Translations under genes and position numbers: made by a program
The notes under the pieces: model-generated
Told to the model about the DNA's origin: nothing
Database searches by the model: none
The model's input: only the letters and a program-made list of their open reading frames with translations
In this document: in pieces, positions 11,128 to 23,816 of the stretch
Position numbering within the stretch: the first letter of the stretch is position 1
Layout of the letters: each line of letters opens with the position of its first letter
From: Siphonodentalium dalli
Taxonomy: Eukaryota; Mollusca; Scaphopoda; Gadilida; Siphonodentaliidae
DNA: 64,000 nucleotides
Assembly (NCBI GenBank): GCA_032622095.1
Contig: CP136065.1
Span: 61,427,094-61,491,093, forward strand
Reading direction: 5' to 3'

Positions 11128-12725
11128 TTATTAGCTCAACTTGTAAAGTTTGAGCTATTGCCATGGCCTGGTATCTATCGTTCCGTGTGTGCGGAGACGT
11201 CCGTCAAACATTTCCATTAGCACAGGCTACAGGTCGTACCTTTGGTCAGATCATTATGAAATTTGTAATGGCTGTTGACATTGTCATGTAGATGGGAACG
11301 GCCATTTTGGATTTTACTCTTTGCATGACTAAATCATTTGGCACTGGCTACAAGTCGTACCTTTGGTCGGATCATCATGAAATTTGTCTTCGATGTTAAC
11401 ATTGACATGTGGATGGGAACGAGTCATTTTGGGGTCATTTGGCCATAAAACATGGTCACTGGCAGCCATCTTGGATTCTACTCTTTGCATGACTCAATCC
11501 TTTGGCACGGGCTACAAGCCTACCATTGGTCCGATCATTATGAAATTTTCATGGCTGTTGACATTGACATGTAGATGGGAACTTGTCATTTTGGGGCCAT
11601 TCGGCCATAAAACATGGCCATGAAGAAGTCCTTTGGCATCAGGGATGTGGCAAGAGGGTCTCCGTTGGGGGGGGGGTGGGGTATTGCAATGTGTTCGGTC
11701 ACACCGCTCCGTTAATTCACACATGTGCATGCTTTGCATATAAGAATTTGTTAAACTGTGCTATGTTACTTTATGTTCTGGAACTCTGTCGTTAAGTCAT
11801 GTATAACAACCGGAGTTCTGATTTTTGTGTGGATTGCTTCTAACTATAACGGAATGTCCGATAGTTGATATTGAATATGAATGTAAGTGTCAATGACACT
11901 GTAGCTCAACTTGGAAAGGGAATATTTTCATGTGTTACAGTCAATGGCGCGATTAGGAATGCGGAAAGTTGAAAGGTCTAAGTAATACTAGATTATCAAC
12001 ATGAAGAGATATATAAGGTAAAATCCAAGATGGTTGATGATGGCTATGTTTTCCAATGAAATACAAAAACATTTGATAGCTTCCATCTAGTAGATCAATA
12101 TCAAGATTAATATGAAGTTTGGTGATGATCAGATGAGGGAAGTGGACTGCAGGGTGTGCCAAAGGATTTAGTCATGCAAATAGTAAAATCCAAGATGGCT
12201 GCTGGCGGCCATGTTTTATGGCTGAATGACCCCAAAATGACTCGTTCCCATCTACATGTCATTGTTAACATCCATGACAAATTTCATGATGATCCGACAA
12301 ATGCTACGACCTGTAGCCCGTGCCAAATAATTTAGACATGCAAAGAGTAAAATCCAAGATGGCTGCTGGCGGCCATGTTTTTTGGCCGAACGACCCCAAA
12401 ATGACCTGTTCCCATCTACATGTCAATTTTAACATCCATGACAAATTTCATGATGATTAGCCCGTGCTAATGGATTGAATTTTGAAATCCAAGATGGCCA
12501 CTGTCGGCCATGTTTTTTTTGCCGAATGACCCCAAAATGACTCGTTGCCATCTACATTTCAATGTCAACAGCCATGACAAATTTCATAATGATCCAACCA
12601 AAGGTACGACCTGTAGCCCGTGCTAAAGGAAATTGTTGACGAGTCACACACGCACCAACACACGGACGACGGATACCAAGCCATGGCAATAGCTCAAACT
12701 TTACAAAGTAAAGTTAAGCTAATAA
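11128..12725. mobile_element. 1.6-kb inverted-repeat element with internal tandem units
   Basis: The left end TTATTAGCTCAACTTGTAAA..GAGCTATTGCCATGGCCTGGTATC is matched by the reverse complement of the right end GATACCAAGCCATGGCAATAGCTC..AGCTAATAA. The left half carries repeated units in one orientation (GGCTACAGGTCGTACCTTTGG..CATGTAGATGGGAACG..CCATTTTGG) and the right half carries them inverted (CCAAAATGACTCGTTCCCATC..GACCTGTAGCCCGTGC). Starting 160 bp after the renalase stop, it fills much of the intergenic space. No transposase ORF is seen. Confidence 0.85.
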
Positions 12726-15229
12726 ATGGTAATTCTCCAGATCGACTCAACATTATTACGAGTCGAAATCAGCTATATGACACTTGGACCAATTTAAGGA
12801 ATTGGTGGACTATCATTTCACCAGTATAAAGTGTCAAACAGACTTCACATGAACATGCTAATCAATTGTTATTGTAAAATATGTAAGCACCAGAACTAAG
12901 AGTTAGTCAGTCTCGTTACTGTGAAATATATGATGATAGTAACATTTCACTCAAGCTCCTCTTTCGTGAAATATATCTTTGCGCCATCCACAGCTCATTG
13001 ATAACAGTTCTTGATTAAGATGCACATTGTGTTCCCTCTATCTATAGCCTGTTTATTGACTGCGCTATTGTCAACACTTCAGTGTGGCTGTGAAATGGGA
13101 AAATGGTGGTTTGATATCATAATATTTAAAGGGACTAAAGGGATTTGAAGTGGGTTCATGAAAAATAACATAAAATACTGTAAAAACAACTATCATCAAC
13201 AAGTACAGAATAAAGTATAAATTAACTTTTTTATTATCATTAGCCATCCAATAATGAGATTTTGCACGTCAAAACCATTGTTATGTAAACATTACTGTTA
13301 CAGTGGAATTACCGATAAAAGCCTAATTAGAACTTGATGTTATGGCCCTTTTTTGAAGAAATTTTTTTTAAATCTTTTTATCTTTGAAGACTGAACATTG
13401 AATGCTATGGATTTTAGTGTCCAAGGTATGGGTTATACATCAGCCAACCATGGTCAGCCTCTCGTTAACAAACTTATACATATTTTTGCACATTTACCCA
13501 CTGTGAGTGCCTCGGGTCCATTAACTACAAAAGTTTAATATTAGATGTGCCAGAACTGACAAGGTAGGTTTAGAACAAGTTAAGCCAACACAAAAAACAT
13601 AGATTTTATGTAAATTTTATTACCAATATATGTCAAAAAAGACCAGTGTAAATAACAACTAGTTGACTATTATAATAAGTACATTTGTTCTGCATAAATA
13701 CTAAATAGCTTTGAACAGTCATCCAAGTCTCTTGAACAAAACCAATGCTACTGGATTGATGTCGCCAGACATCTTCAAACCAAACATCCTTTGGATTAAT
13801 ATATTTGTTTGGTTGACAGACATGCTATATGTTTGGATACAAAAATATAGATGGGACGGAAAATAATGATCTATTGCATGAAACATCCTTTGGTAGGTAT
13901 ATCTAAAAGCCACATGTTCAACAGCATTTCCCTGACAGTAAGTTAATTAGAAATTATGTTGTTCATACAGTACATACCTTACTCGTATTTAAATTCACAC
14001 AGGATTATTTTTCGCTCAGTTTTGAATTCGTGCACTTTGAATTCACGCACCCTGCTGCGCGAATTCAAAACTGACAAAATATTTACGTAAAAGTCATGTA
14101 TCTGATGAAAGTTTCAGTTCTTAATTATCCCTAAAGATAAATGTGTATATTAAAGACCATCTGGATGAAAATTTACATCGATTAGAACACAACTGCATCA
14201 TACTTTTGTTGTGAAGATGGGTGCTTACATAGATATGGTCCAAATAATCACTCTGATATCTAATAAATATTTATGGAATTGAACTCGAAAGAAGTAAAAC
14301 CACAGCCGTGTATAGCCTGCTAACTTCCGATAAAATCAACTCTTGGTTCCGTGTACTTTAAATGCAGAACTCACTCAAGCTGTTCGACCACAGTATCATC
14401 CCAGATTTTTTGAATACGGAGACGTGCTTCCATGCGCTTTCAGTCTGGAATATATATGTTTATTTCTTTGAAGCATTCAACATCAAATATCCCACCATGG
14501 TTTATCACTGTAAATGTACATATGAATAATGTTTTTGAGATTGGTTGCCCACATGATATTGTCTATAATCTATAAAAAATGGCCCTCATATTTCTTCTAG
14601 TGTTTGGTATAACCTTATGAGTTGTACTATTTTTCACTCAGCTTTAAATTCGCGACCCAAAAAATAGTAATACATCAATTTAAATACGAGTAAGGTATTA
14701 GAATGAATCTATATGAATCCAGTCTGTGTAAACATGAGTCATACTGACACATACTGATTCTATCGTAGTCTCACTGAGATCTTTCCGATGAATGGCAACA
14801 AGCCATATTTCCGACTAAATCCTGAAAAGTTACCCATAATTCTGCTGTGGTTAAGGAGTCGATTATTTAGATCATTACCATATGTGTGTCTGTAGTTAAC
14901 TTAAGACTGATACATGTGCTAATTTAGTGGGAAACAAAACCCAATTATGACTGACCATTCATAACAAGCTGACCCCAATCACAACTGGCCATGCATGACA
15001 AGTTTTGGTAGCAAAAATAGAACAAAAACTTGGTATAACAGATTACAAATACAATGATTAGATAAATGCACAGTCTATGTAAACATACACTCAGATTCAT
15101 ACTGATACTATTTTTATATGTGGGTATGTAGTTTACTCCAGACTGATAAATGCATTACTTTAATAAAAGTTAAATAAAAAAATGAAGGCTAAATATTTCA
15201 CTATTCCATGGGCATAAAATGAAATAAAC
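12726..15229. other. Intergenic stretch without recognised genes
   Basis: AT-rich sequence between the renalase-side element and the next mobile elements. It includes a pair of related 'TTACTCGTATTTAAATTCA..TTTTTCACTCAGC/TTTTGAATTCG' sequences in inverted orientation near 13975-14060 and 14630-14700, probably the ends of a decayed foldback element. A single arm of the 'ATAATCGACTCCTTAACCACAG' palindrome family lies at 14777-14872. No credible coding exon was found. Confidence 0.55.
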
Positions 15230-15905
15230 AGCCCTCGAAATTAGGAAAAATGTCCCACAGCAAATTTAATGCTGTGGCATGTTAGAACCACATGTTGCCA
15301 CGGTGTTTCCAATGGCATTGCTTATTAGGGATGTGGACCGGAACACCAAAAATGGTCCGGTCCGCAGTTCAGGGCCAGACCGCAGACTGAACCAACGTCA
15401 TTGGACCAGTCCACCCACAGAACTTGAATACATAGATGTATGACTAGCTTAAGTACTGGCCAATTATAGCATGTGGAGGATAGCGGAAACGTGAACTACA
15501 GACTCTACACTGAGTTCCAGTCACAAGTTTTAAGCACATTTATTCGTTGTCTAACTTATGATGGAGATAAGAAAATACACTGCACATTTCCACAATGTGC
15601 ATACAATGTATTATATTTTTTGTCCAGAGTTTAATACAAGATTGCCCGACAGAAACTTGACACTTTCTGTAACAAAAACGCGTGTACTATATATAGAGTT
15701 AGATTTAACACATTTCCTTCCATTTAAGGTATTTTATAATGATTGGACCGGTCCGGACTGGTCCAGGCAAGAATACCGGAACCCCCCCCCCCCCCCCCCC
15801 TCTGCACTGGACCCCAGCGCCTCTGCACTGGACTGGAGCACCATTGGTGGTATGGTCTGGTCTGCATGTCTATTGCTTATTGTTGTGGCCAATTTCGAGG
15901 ACTGA
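15230..15905. mobile_element. GCCCTCGAAATT-ended MITE, split by a younger insertion
   Basis: The left fragment (15230-15326) begins GCCCTCGAAATTAGG and ends GGCATTGCTTATT. The right fragment (from 15872) resumes ATTGCTTATTGTTGTGGCCA and ends ATTTCGAGGACTG, the inverted end. Related elements are at 44570-44705 and 63808-63925. The intervening DNA is a separate element with its own target duplication. Confidence 0.75.
15327..15871. mobile_element. hAT-type non-autonomous element, 545 bp, nested
   Basis: It is flanked by direct repeats ATTGCTTATT (15317-15326 and 15872-15881), long enough to contain an 8-bp hAT target duplication. Its ends (AGGGATGTGGACCGGA and the reverse complement AGACATGCAGACCAGA) match at 11 of 16 positions. 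The interior holds inverted GGTCCGGTCC motifs and a run of 19 C at 15782-15800. It has no transposase. Confidence 0.75.
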
Positions 15906-16182
15906 ATAAATATAATAGTGACATATGTGAAAATAGTTGAAACGTTTGCCCAACTGACAGTATTAATTACATATAACATAAATATAAGATTCTACAGTAT
16001 GCCATCTATGACTTATCATTTGTAGCAGAATGCATAATATGGACTGTGCTGTTAAAATAAACAAGCAATGATTTCAACATGCAGCATTTCGTCACTGGAG
16101 GATAATTGTTGATAATGAAAGCAAGAACAAATGTGTTCTATTTTTTTCATAATAATATTTTTTTATTTTTCAACGGCAAATA

Positions 16183-16312
16183 ATGTGTCTGTCATTTGCA
16201 GATTGACGTCCCCATAGGGTGATTTTAGTGACACTAGCCCATACAATGGGCTAGCATCACCCTCTTAGGACTTCATTCTGCTTAGGACTCATCTTCTGGG
16301 AAGTATCTGCAG
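16183..16312. mobile_element. Partial dual-hairpin MITE
   Basis: TGTGTCTGTCATTTGCAGA opens the copy. One hairpin (GGTGATTTTAGTGACACTAGC / GCTAGCATCACC) and TCATTCTGCTTAGGACTCATC follow. It is truncated before the second hairpin. Confidence 0.7.
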
Positions 16313-16767
16313 TTTTCACTGACTATATGTGAGGTATATGTAATTATACCAGAAACTAAATGCTGAAAGTGAAAAATAACATGCAAAATCCAAAATGTAA
16401 AGAGCATCTATTTCCGACATTGACCAACCTTCATGACATGTGACCCAATAGCAACATCGCGACTCGGCAACATAAACAATTAATCTCAATGCCAATCTAA
16501 TACCTGATGTTAGCAAATAATGATCCTATCAAACAATCATGTCATATAATGCATGCAATGGGAGGCATTGCTTGAGTACGGTATATGTGAGTATAATACA
16601 CATTATCTCCTTCGAAGATTTTTTTCTGTGACAACTAGGGCATTTTGTTTGAAAATGACTTTTTGCCATAATTCCAGAATAATGTCTTTCTGAATGTTCA
16701 GATTCTGAATATTTACATTCATATACCTATTCAAGATATGAAAGTGAATTGAAGAACAATCATCAAA

Positions 16768-17040
16768 ATCTGGCCATTAATGGGAACATCTCCTTTTATA
16801 CTCAACAGAATATATGCAACACATGGATGAGTTTGAGCCATGGATTAGTGCAAAATACACCTGTGAGCTCTATGAATGATGCAAACAACATGGTAATTAT
16901 AATGAAAATGATTTTATGGTTTGCATCATTCATAGAGTACATGAGCGCATTTTGCACTAATCCATGGCTTAAATTCATCCATGTGTTGCATATATTCTGT
17001 TGAGTATATAAAGGGAGATGGTCCCATAAATGGTCAGATT
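16768..17040. mobile_element. Palindromic MITE, about 120-bp arms
   Basis: ATCTGGCCATTAATGGGA..ACTCAACAGAATATATGCAA..ATGGATGAG..CCATGGATTAGTGCAAAAT at the left is mirrored by ATTTTGCACTAATCCATGG..TTGCATATATTCTGTTGAGT..CATAAATGGTCAGAT. A diverged half copy lies at 30310-30495. It sits 160 bp beyond the MZB1 stop codon. Confidence 0.85.
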
Positions 17041-17198
17041 TAGTGTACAGTACCCCTTTAAATCACGTCATGAGACATTACAAAAAGACACCAACTTGCT
17101 TGCATATTATATGGACGATCATTGTGATACCAAAAGGAAGTGCATAGCTTTAAATGAATTTCTCCAATGAAATCACAGGAAGAAAATATGCATCAATG

Positions 17199-20100
17199 CT
17201 AAAGCTCAGTGTGAGCAGCCTTCTGCTTCCTACATTGACCTCTGACCCCTGGTCCATTGCATAAATAATGATCAAATTCATCACTAAAGTCGATATATGC
17301 CTGATAGATCTCGTCTTCATCTATCTCACCGATGTAATTCTTACACATCTCAATCAATCTGAAATGAAAAGCAGAATTTGTTTAGTTCCAAATCCTGGCA
17401 TATTTAACGCATGCATGTATTTTTATGGGAGGCCAAATTCACATTTATTGGCAACTAGCTGGGGTATCCGGCGTCGGGTGAAGAATGTGTAATTCATTAG
17501 TGGCCCTTCAAGTCAATTTGTATAATGATTAGTCATCTGGGGCAAACATCACCTATTGCAGGTCTCTTAGGATAAAGTTACATCTATCTTCTAAGTTGAT
17601 AATAAATGCTCTTTATTGCTAATTATTACAACCTCTTTTAGTCATTTGAGATCAACAGCTCCTATCTTGTGACATTCCCCTATGTCATTTAACTTTTGTG
17701 CACCAATTTTCCAACATATCGTCTGGGCTGATAATAAATTCTCTTTATTGATCATACAGTATATTAGTCCCCCTTTAATTCATCTGAGGTCAAAGGCACC
17801 TATCCGATGATGATCTTCTGGTCAGGTGACCCATCTGTACCATTTTCCAGCATATCTTCTGAGCTGATAAGAAACACTCTTTATTGTTCATATATGCCGC
17901 TTTAAGTCGTCCAAGGTCAAAAGCATCTATCCTATGACAGTCTATGTGTCAATTTATCCCTGTGTGTCAATTTATCCCTGTGTTTCAATTTTCACCAACC
18001 ATTATGGGTAAAATACTATTAGTGTTATTTTAAGACTTCTGAGGACAGCGGGACATATCTAATAAGATTTACCGGATCAAATTACCCATATGTACAAATT
18101 TTCAGCTCTGATTATCCAACCGTTTGGTCGCTTCTAGCCAAAAAATATATAAAATAATTATTAGTGCCCTTTGAAGACATCTGATGTGAATGTGATTTGT
18201 CTAATAATGCTCCCCGTTAAATTTTCAGTTTAGATGGATGGTCGAGCCATTTGGTCGCCTATAAGAGGAAGGACAAACAAACAAACATACGAACAAACAA
18301 ACAAAAACAAAATTGAGTTTTATTAGCATAGATCAGCATAGATTAGGCTTTAAACGTAATTCCATATGCTTAAGCGTAATTCATGTTCCATTATGCTTAA
18401 GCATAATTCTATTATGCTGAAGCGTAATTCTATTAAGCTAAAGCGTAATTCTATTAAGCTAAAGCGTAATTCAATTAAGCTAAAGCGTAATTCAGACAGA
18501 AATTATGCTTAAGCGTGATTTTGACACCCTCTATCAAAACTCTCCTCAGGTTGAAATTTTTAAATTACTTTTGAGCATAATTGACGTACACTTAAGCCTA
18601 ATTAGCTAACAAATGTGAATTTGGCCTCCTTTATATAAACACATACATACAAAGAAGCAATGATGTATAAACATGAATGAAATAGATGGAAATGGGAGGA
18701 GATATAGTATCTATGTACATATACTAAATATTCGCAGTTAGTTGTATGAACTCCCAGCTGCAATAGTGTCCCATTCTCCCAACCCATAGTGGAAACTTAA
18801 TTGTGTTGTTTTTTTATTTCTGGTGGCAAAATTAGAACAAAAGCGGAAACCAGGCATGGCATATTCACCTGCCAGACAACAAACTTGAATCTTATCTGTG
18901 GGTCCTCATTCGCCCCCATGAGATATCACACCTGGACCTTACCTTATATTGATTATTACTGCATCTTTCTTACCTGTGGGGCCTTATTCACCCAATCACC
19001 CCAGCCCCCCTTCCCACGCCATATATCATACCTGGGCCTTACCTTTATAAATTGATAATTTACTGCATAATTACCTGTGAGGCCACATTCCTCCGCCGGA
19101 CATCACACCTGGAATCTTCTCTGTTTCTAGTCCCGGTCCAGAGAGACGCTTAACACCCTCCACCTCCTTCATACCACAGCTAGAAAAAGATATTGATTAA
19201 TTTATATCTTCATTTTGGTACTAAAGGTAGTGAGTTGAATCGGTCCCGACTCCCAAAGCATGGGATAGCACAGTGACTTATTTCCACTATGGTCCCATGA
19301 GTCCAATGATGAAAAGTTGACCAGGGAATTTTACCATTTACCAATTTTACCTGTTACTTCTTTGTCACGTTAGGGTTCTTGTGTGCACATTATTGCACAC
19401 AGGATAGCCATTAGTGTCGGCTCTCAATCCGACAGTGTGCCAAGGCTAGAACATTATGAGAGGAGAGGTACAACATTTATCCAGTATATTCTGGTATATT
19501 TTTTCATGAGATTCTTTAGCTCTCGAAATAATTATCTTGGCATCGATGGATTATTTGTTATGCTGATGGTACCGGGGTCTAGGAATGCAAACTCCAGGGG
19601 AGACCTACATGTAGGATCAGATTGAAGTTCGTCAGTTGAAGTTGGTGATGTTAACCCATTCGTCACCTCGATTATGCATTTTATCTTCTGCAAATTAGGG
19701 GATATAGAAACTTCCCAGAAAGGGAAAAGTAACTAAAAACAATGTTAGTTTGAGGCTACTGATACTTCCCCCGGAAGATAAGGCCTAAGCAGAATGAGGT
19801 CCCCAGAGGATGAATTTGGTAATGCTAGTCATTGTGCGGGATAGCATCAGTAAATGCACCCTCTGGGGACCTCATTCTGCAATGACAGACACACTATTTG
19901 CAGGCTTGTTTATATTTCTCTTACTCCTAGATTGGTTGATTTCCGGCCACCTTGAAATTGTTTAATCATATCATTACGTTTAGCATTTCAAATTATACAA
20001 CACATTATGTTACATCAACAAAACTGTATTAAACATATCTATTAAATGCGACATATTTTGCAAAAAAAAACCTCACTGGACATGTATAGACAACAGATGA

Positions 20101-23100
20101 AAGTACAGTAATGCCCTAAATAATCGACTCCTTAACCACAACAGAATTATGGGTAATATTTCAGGATTTAGATGGAAATATGGCTTGTTGCCATTCATCG
20201 GAAAGCTCTCAGTATTTGTATTTTTATCATAAAACCAATTAACAAGAGATTCTTGTGAATAATTATTAGGTCAATGATTTTATTCCAAACATTTCGTTTA
20301 TCAGAATTTATAATTACACGAGGCACTGGCTCAGTATAATGTGTTCATTGCTTCATATGTGTGTGAACAAATTATTATCAATTTATAAGATGATTTGTTA
20401 ATCGGTAGATCATGTCATTAGGGCTGTAATGATTCAGACAGTCACGATACGATGCGAATCACGATTTTACTATCACGATTCGATGCGCATCACGAAGCAA
20501 ATATTTGTTAACCAACGGCTGTGAAAACTAGATGAACCATTTAATAATTTTTAGTATGTATATTCTCATCAGTGATCACCTCAGCAAATTCATTGAAGTA
20601 AATTACAAGACCTAACCAAAATGACCAAAATGCATTGCCATGCAGGTATTACAAGTAGACTATAACAGCTAATAGCCTAATACAGTCTCCAGATCTGTCC
20701 AGATGGGAAGTTTTGAGTGGAAAAGTTTCTATTTCTGACTATTGATAACTCTGCATACATGAATTGTTTTTGCATCTCATCGCACCCTCCAAATATGATG
20801 CATTGCATCGTGAACTTTAAAACGCAATGCATCATAATCACACTGAATCGTTGCAGCCCTACATGCCATGAACCTCTGCTCAGGCTAACACCCGTAGAGA
20901 ATCATATTACACCAGTACAAAACCTTGGGAACTTTTTGAAGTTTTGACAGGGAAACTTATAACTTTATCAAACAAATAATGCAGGGAATATGTTTCTTAG
21001 CTATTACCTGTTCCGTAACAATATACGTCAGTGTAGGTGACTCAACTCGAAATTACACAATTTAAGTGACTTTGTGAGCAATTTTGCTTTGCGTTGCTGA
21101 CAATTATTGAATTTCTCCTTGGTAATTAATTCAATATTTGTTGTGATATCGGCTCACAAAAGTCACGGAAAAGCATACAATCTCGAGCCTGGACCCACCA
21201 CCTAATGTGAAGTAGATTACTGAGGAACAAGTATTAACAAAGAATGTATTCGCTGCCTTGTTTGTTCAATGTTATAAACTTCCCTGTCAGAACGGGTCAG
21301 AACATGAAAGTTCCCAGGTTTTGTACTGGTGGAATATGATCTCTACGGTTGTTAGCCAGAGGAGAGATTCATGATATGATCTTATTAATCGGGAACAAGG
21401 TAGTAACTTACTTCTGGAAAGCATCCTTATCACAGATGTTATCCAGGATATCAATTATGAGAGATTCTGATAAATGCTTTTTGGATGGACGGCTGCTGTG
21501 TGCTGCACCGAATGCCTTTGAGATCTGCAAAATTATGTCAAGATTCTGATTAATTTTTTGACATTTTTTGGTGTATCTAAGGCCATCAAGATCTTCCGAG
21601 TTAACTTCCTTTAACCCTTTCAGTGCCAAGTCCGATTTTAGTATCAACCCATACTTCCTTGATAATTTGGGTGATACAAAAATCAGACTTGGCATTGAAA
21701 GGGTTAATGGTCCTCTCCAATAAATTGTACTCAAGCTGCAATTGAATTGTCCTAAAGCTAGTCCATGTCTGCTCATATGTAAACCAGCTAAGATATTGGG
21801 ATAGCGAGAGATTCTGTTTTAAAACAGCATCTCGTCAGCATCTTCCTATCCCAATATCTTAGCTGGTTTACGTACGAGCAGACTGGGACTATCCTTCAGC
21901 TTGATTTCCACAACTAATACATGTGAGGTTGGTCTCACATGCTTTTTACCCTTTCAGTGCCAAGTCCGATTTTTTTATCAACCCATATTTCCTTGATCAT
22001 TTTTCAAATTTATTGATTATAATAATGTGATACATTGATGGAAAGAGCTCAAAGAGCTCTTTCCATTAATGTATCACATTATTATAACCAATAAATTTGA
22101 AAAATGATTAATGAAATATGGGTTGTCGATACAAAAATCGGACTTGGCACTGAAAGGGTTCAGAAATGGATGTTAACCCTTTCTATACAAGAGGTATGCT
22201 GTCGCGTGGCATTTGCCCCCGACCGTAGCAATTCGGATTAAGCATGGACGAAACTGCGGATATCCGAGGAGGTCTATATGACCATTCCAAAAGAAGTTCG
22301 TACAATCATCACTTCTAGAAATTCCGGAAACCCAAAAACAAGCGATCCGGAAACCCAAAAACAAGCGAAAATTCAAATTTTCTAAGTTGAAAAAAAGGGC
22401 CATAACTCTGGCAAAAATCATCAGATCATACCCAAATTCGCACTTGACATGTATTTTCATATAACTGATCCACAAAAATACGGGATTTGCAATCGTACCA
22501 CCAAAGCTCACGCTATCATCTGGAAACCCAAATAACAAGAGAAAAATTGAATTTTCTAAGTAAAAAAAGGGCCATAACTCTGGTGAAAATGGGTGGACGA
22601 AACCAGCGCTATGCATGTAGCTGTTCCCCCATGCTGCTCTATCACCATACCAAATATCAGCTAAATCTGCCAAGAGGTTGCTGAACAATAATGCAAAATG
22701 TTTGTACTGACGGACAAAATTGAATTTTCTAAGTCAAAAAAGGGCCATAACTCTGGTGAAAATGGGTGGACGAAACCCGCGCAAAATGTTTTACGGATGG
22801 ACGTACGGACGGACATACGGACGGAGACGTTGACTATATACCCGCCGACTTCAAGTCGGGGGCATAATAAAAGCATCATTGACAAGTAGTTATCCCATAG
22901 GAAATGTTCAGATAATAAGTTCAACTAACAACTTATTATTTAAACATTTCCCTTAATAAATAAGGCTCCTTCTGCACTTTTATTTATCTGTGGTCTGTTT
23001 TATTACCTTAACATCCCTCAAAATTAATAATAGACCATTCTGATTTACACTTTTTTACTGACTGGGATAATCCATTTGGTATAAAAAAAAGAGTAATTTG

Positions 23101-23781
23101 CTTGAATTCCATGGAATATGGATGCAAGTTGGTCTACATTGTGTGTGGAATGCATGAAAATGTCAGACCAACTTGCATTCATACTCCATGGAACATATTT
23201 ACATGAACACTCAACTTGCAAATTAAAAGGGCATTTAGCATCCGTTTGAGTTATATTCTGGTAGCGCAACTCAATTACACTGAAGTAAATTCAATTGCAC
23301 TGAAGAATAATTATTATTACTAGGGGCCTAGATCTCACACCCCTGCCAGATGACTAGTTAGCCTGTGGAGCCATTCAGATTGTAAGACCAAACTATTGAT
23401 GTGCTATTTCTGAGCCAGTTGGGTTATTTATTTTTGGATCGAAATTTTGTAAGTCCAGCGATGGTCTGGAAAACATGGAAATCGAGGAAACTGGGACCAA
23501 ATTCGAGTGGGTAGCACAAATTGGGTAAAAAGAACACCTTTCATGCATTTGTATCATGTTGCGAGTTGTGTACATACAATATGATAGTATGTTGGGGCCT
23601 ACACGTCAACCAATGTCCTTCATTAAAGTTTCACAGCACAAATTCATGTTGGAGTGTAAATGGAAATGGACCAGCACATCCCAGGGCCAACTCGTTCCAG
23701 TCGACCTGGGCCAGCTCGTCCCAGGCTGGATTGGCCCAAGGGATGTTTTATTTGAGATTAAATTTATTTTTATTTTTGCTT

Positions 23782-23816
<35 letters not shown>

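Noticed and set aside
22173-22924. Minus-strand frames of 171 and 87 codons
   Set aside because: They cross tandem noncoding repeat units, with the same peptide-like text recurring (FVHPFSPELWPFF), and have no domain or splice context.
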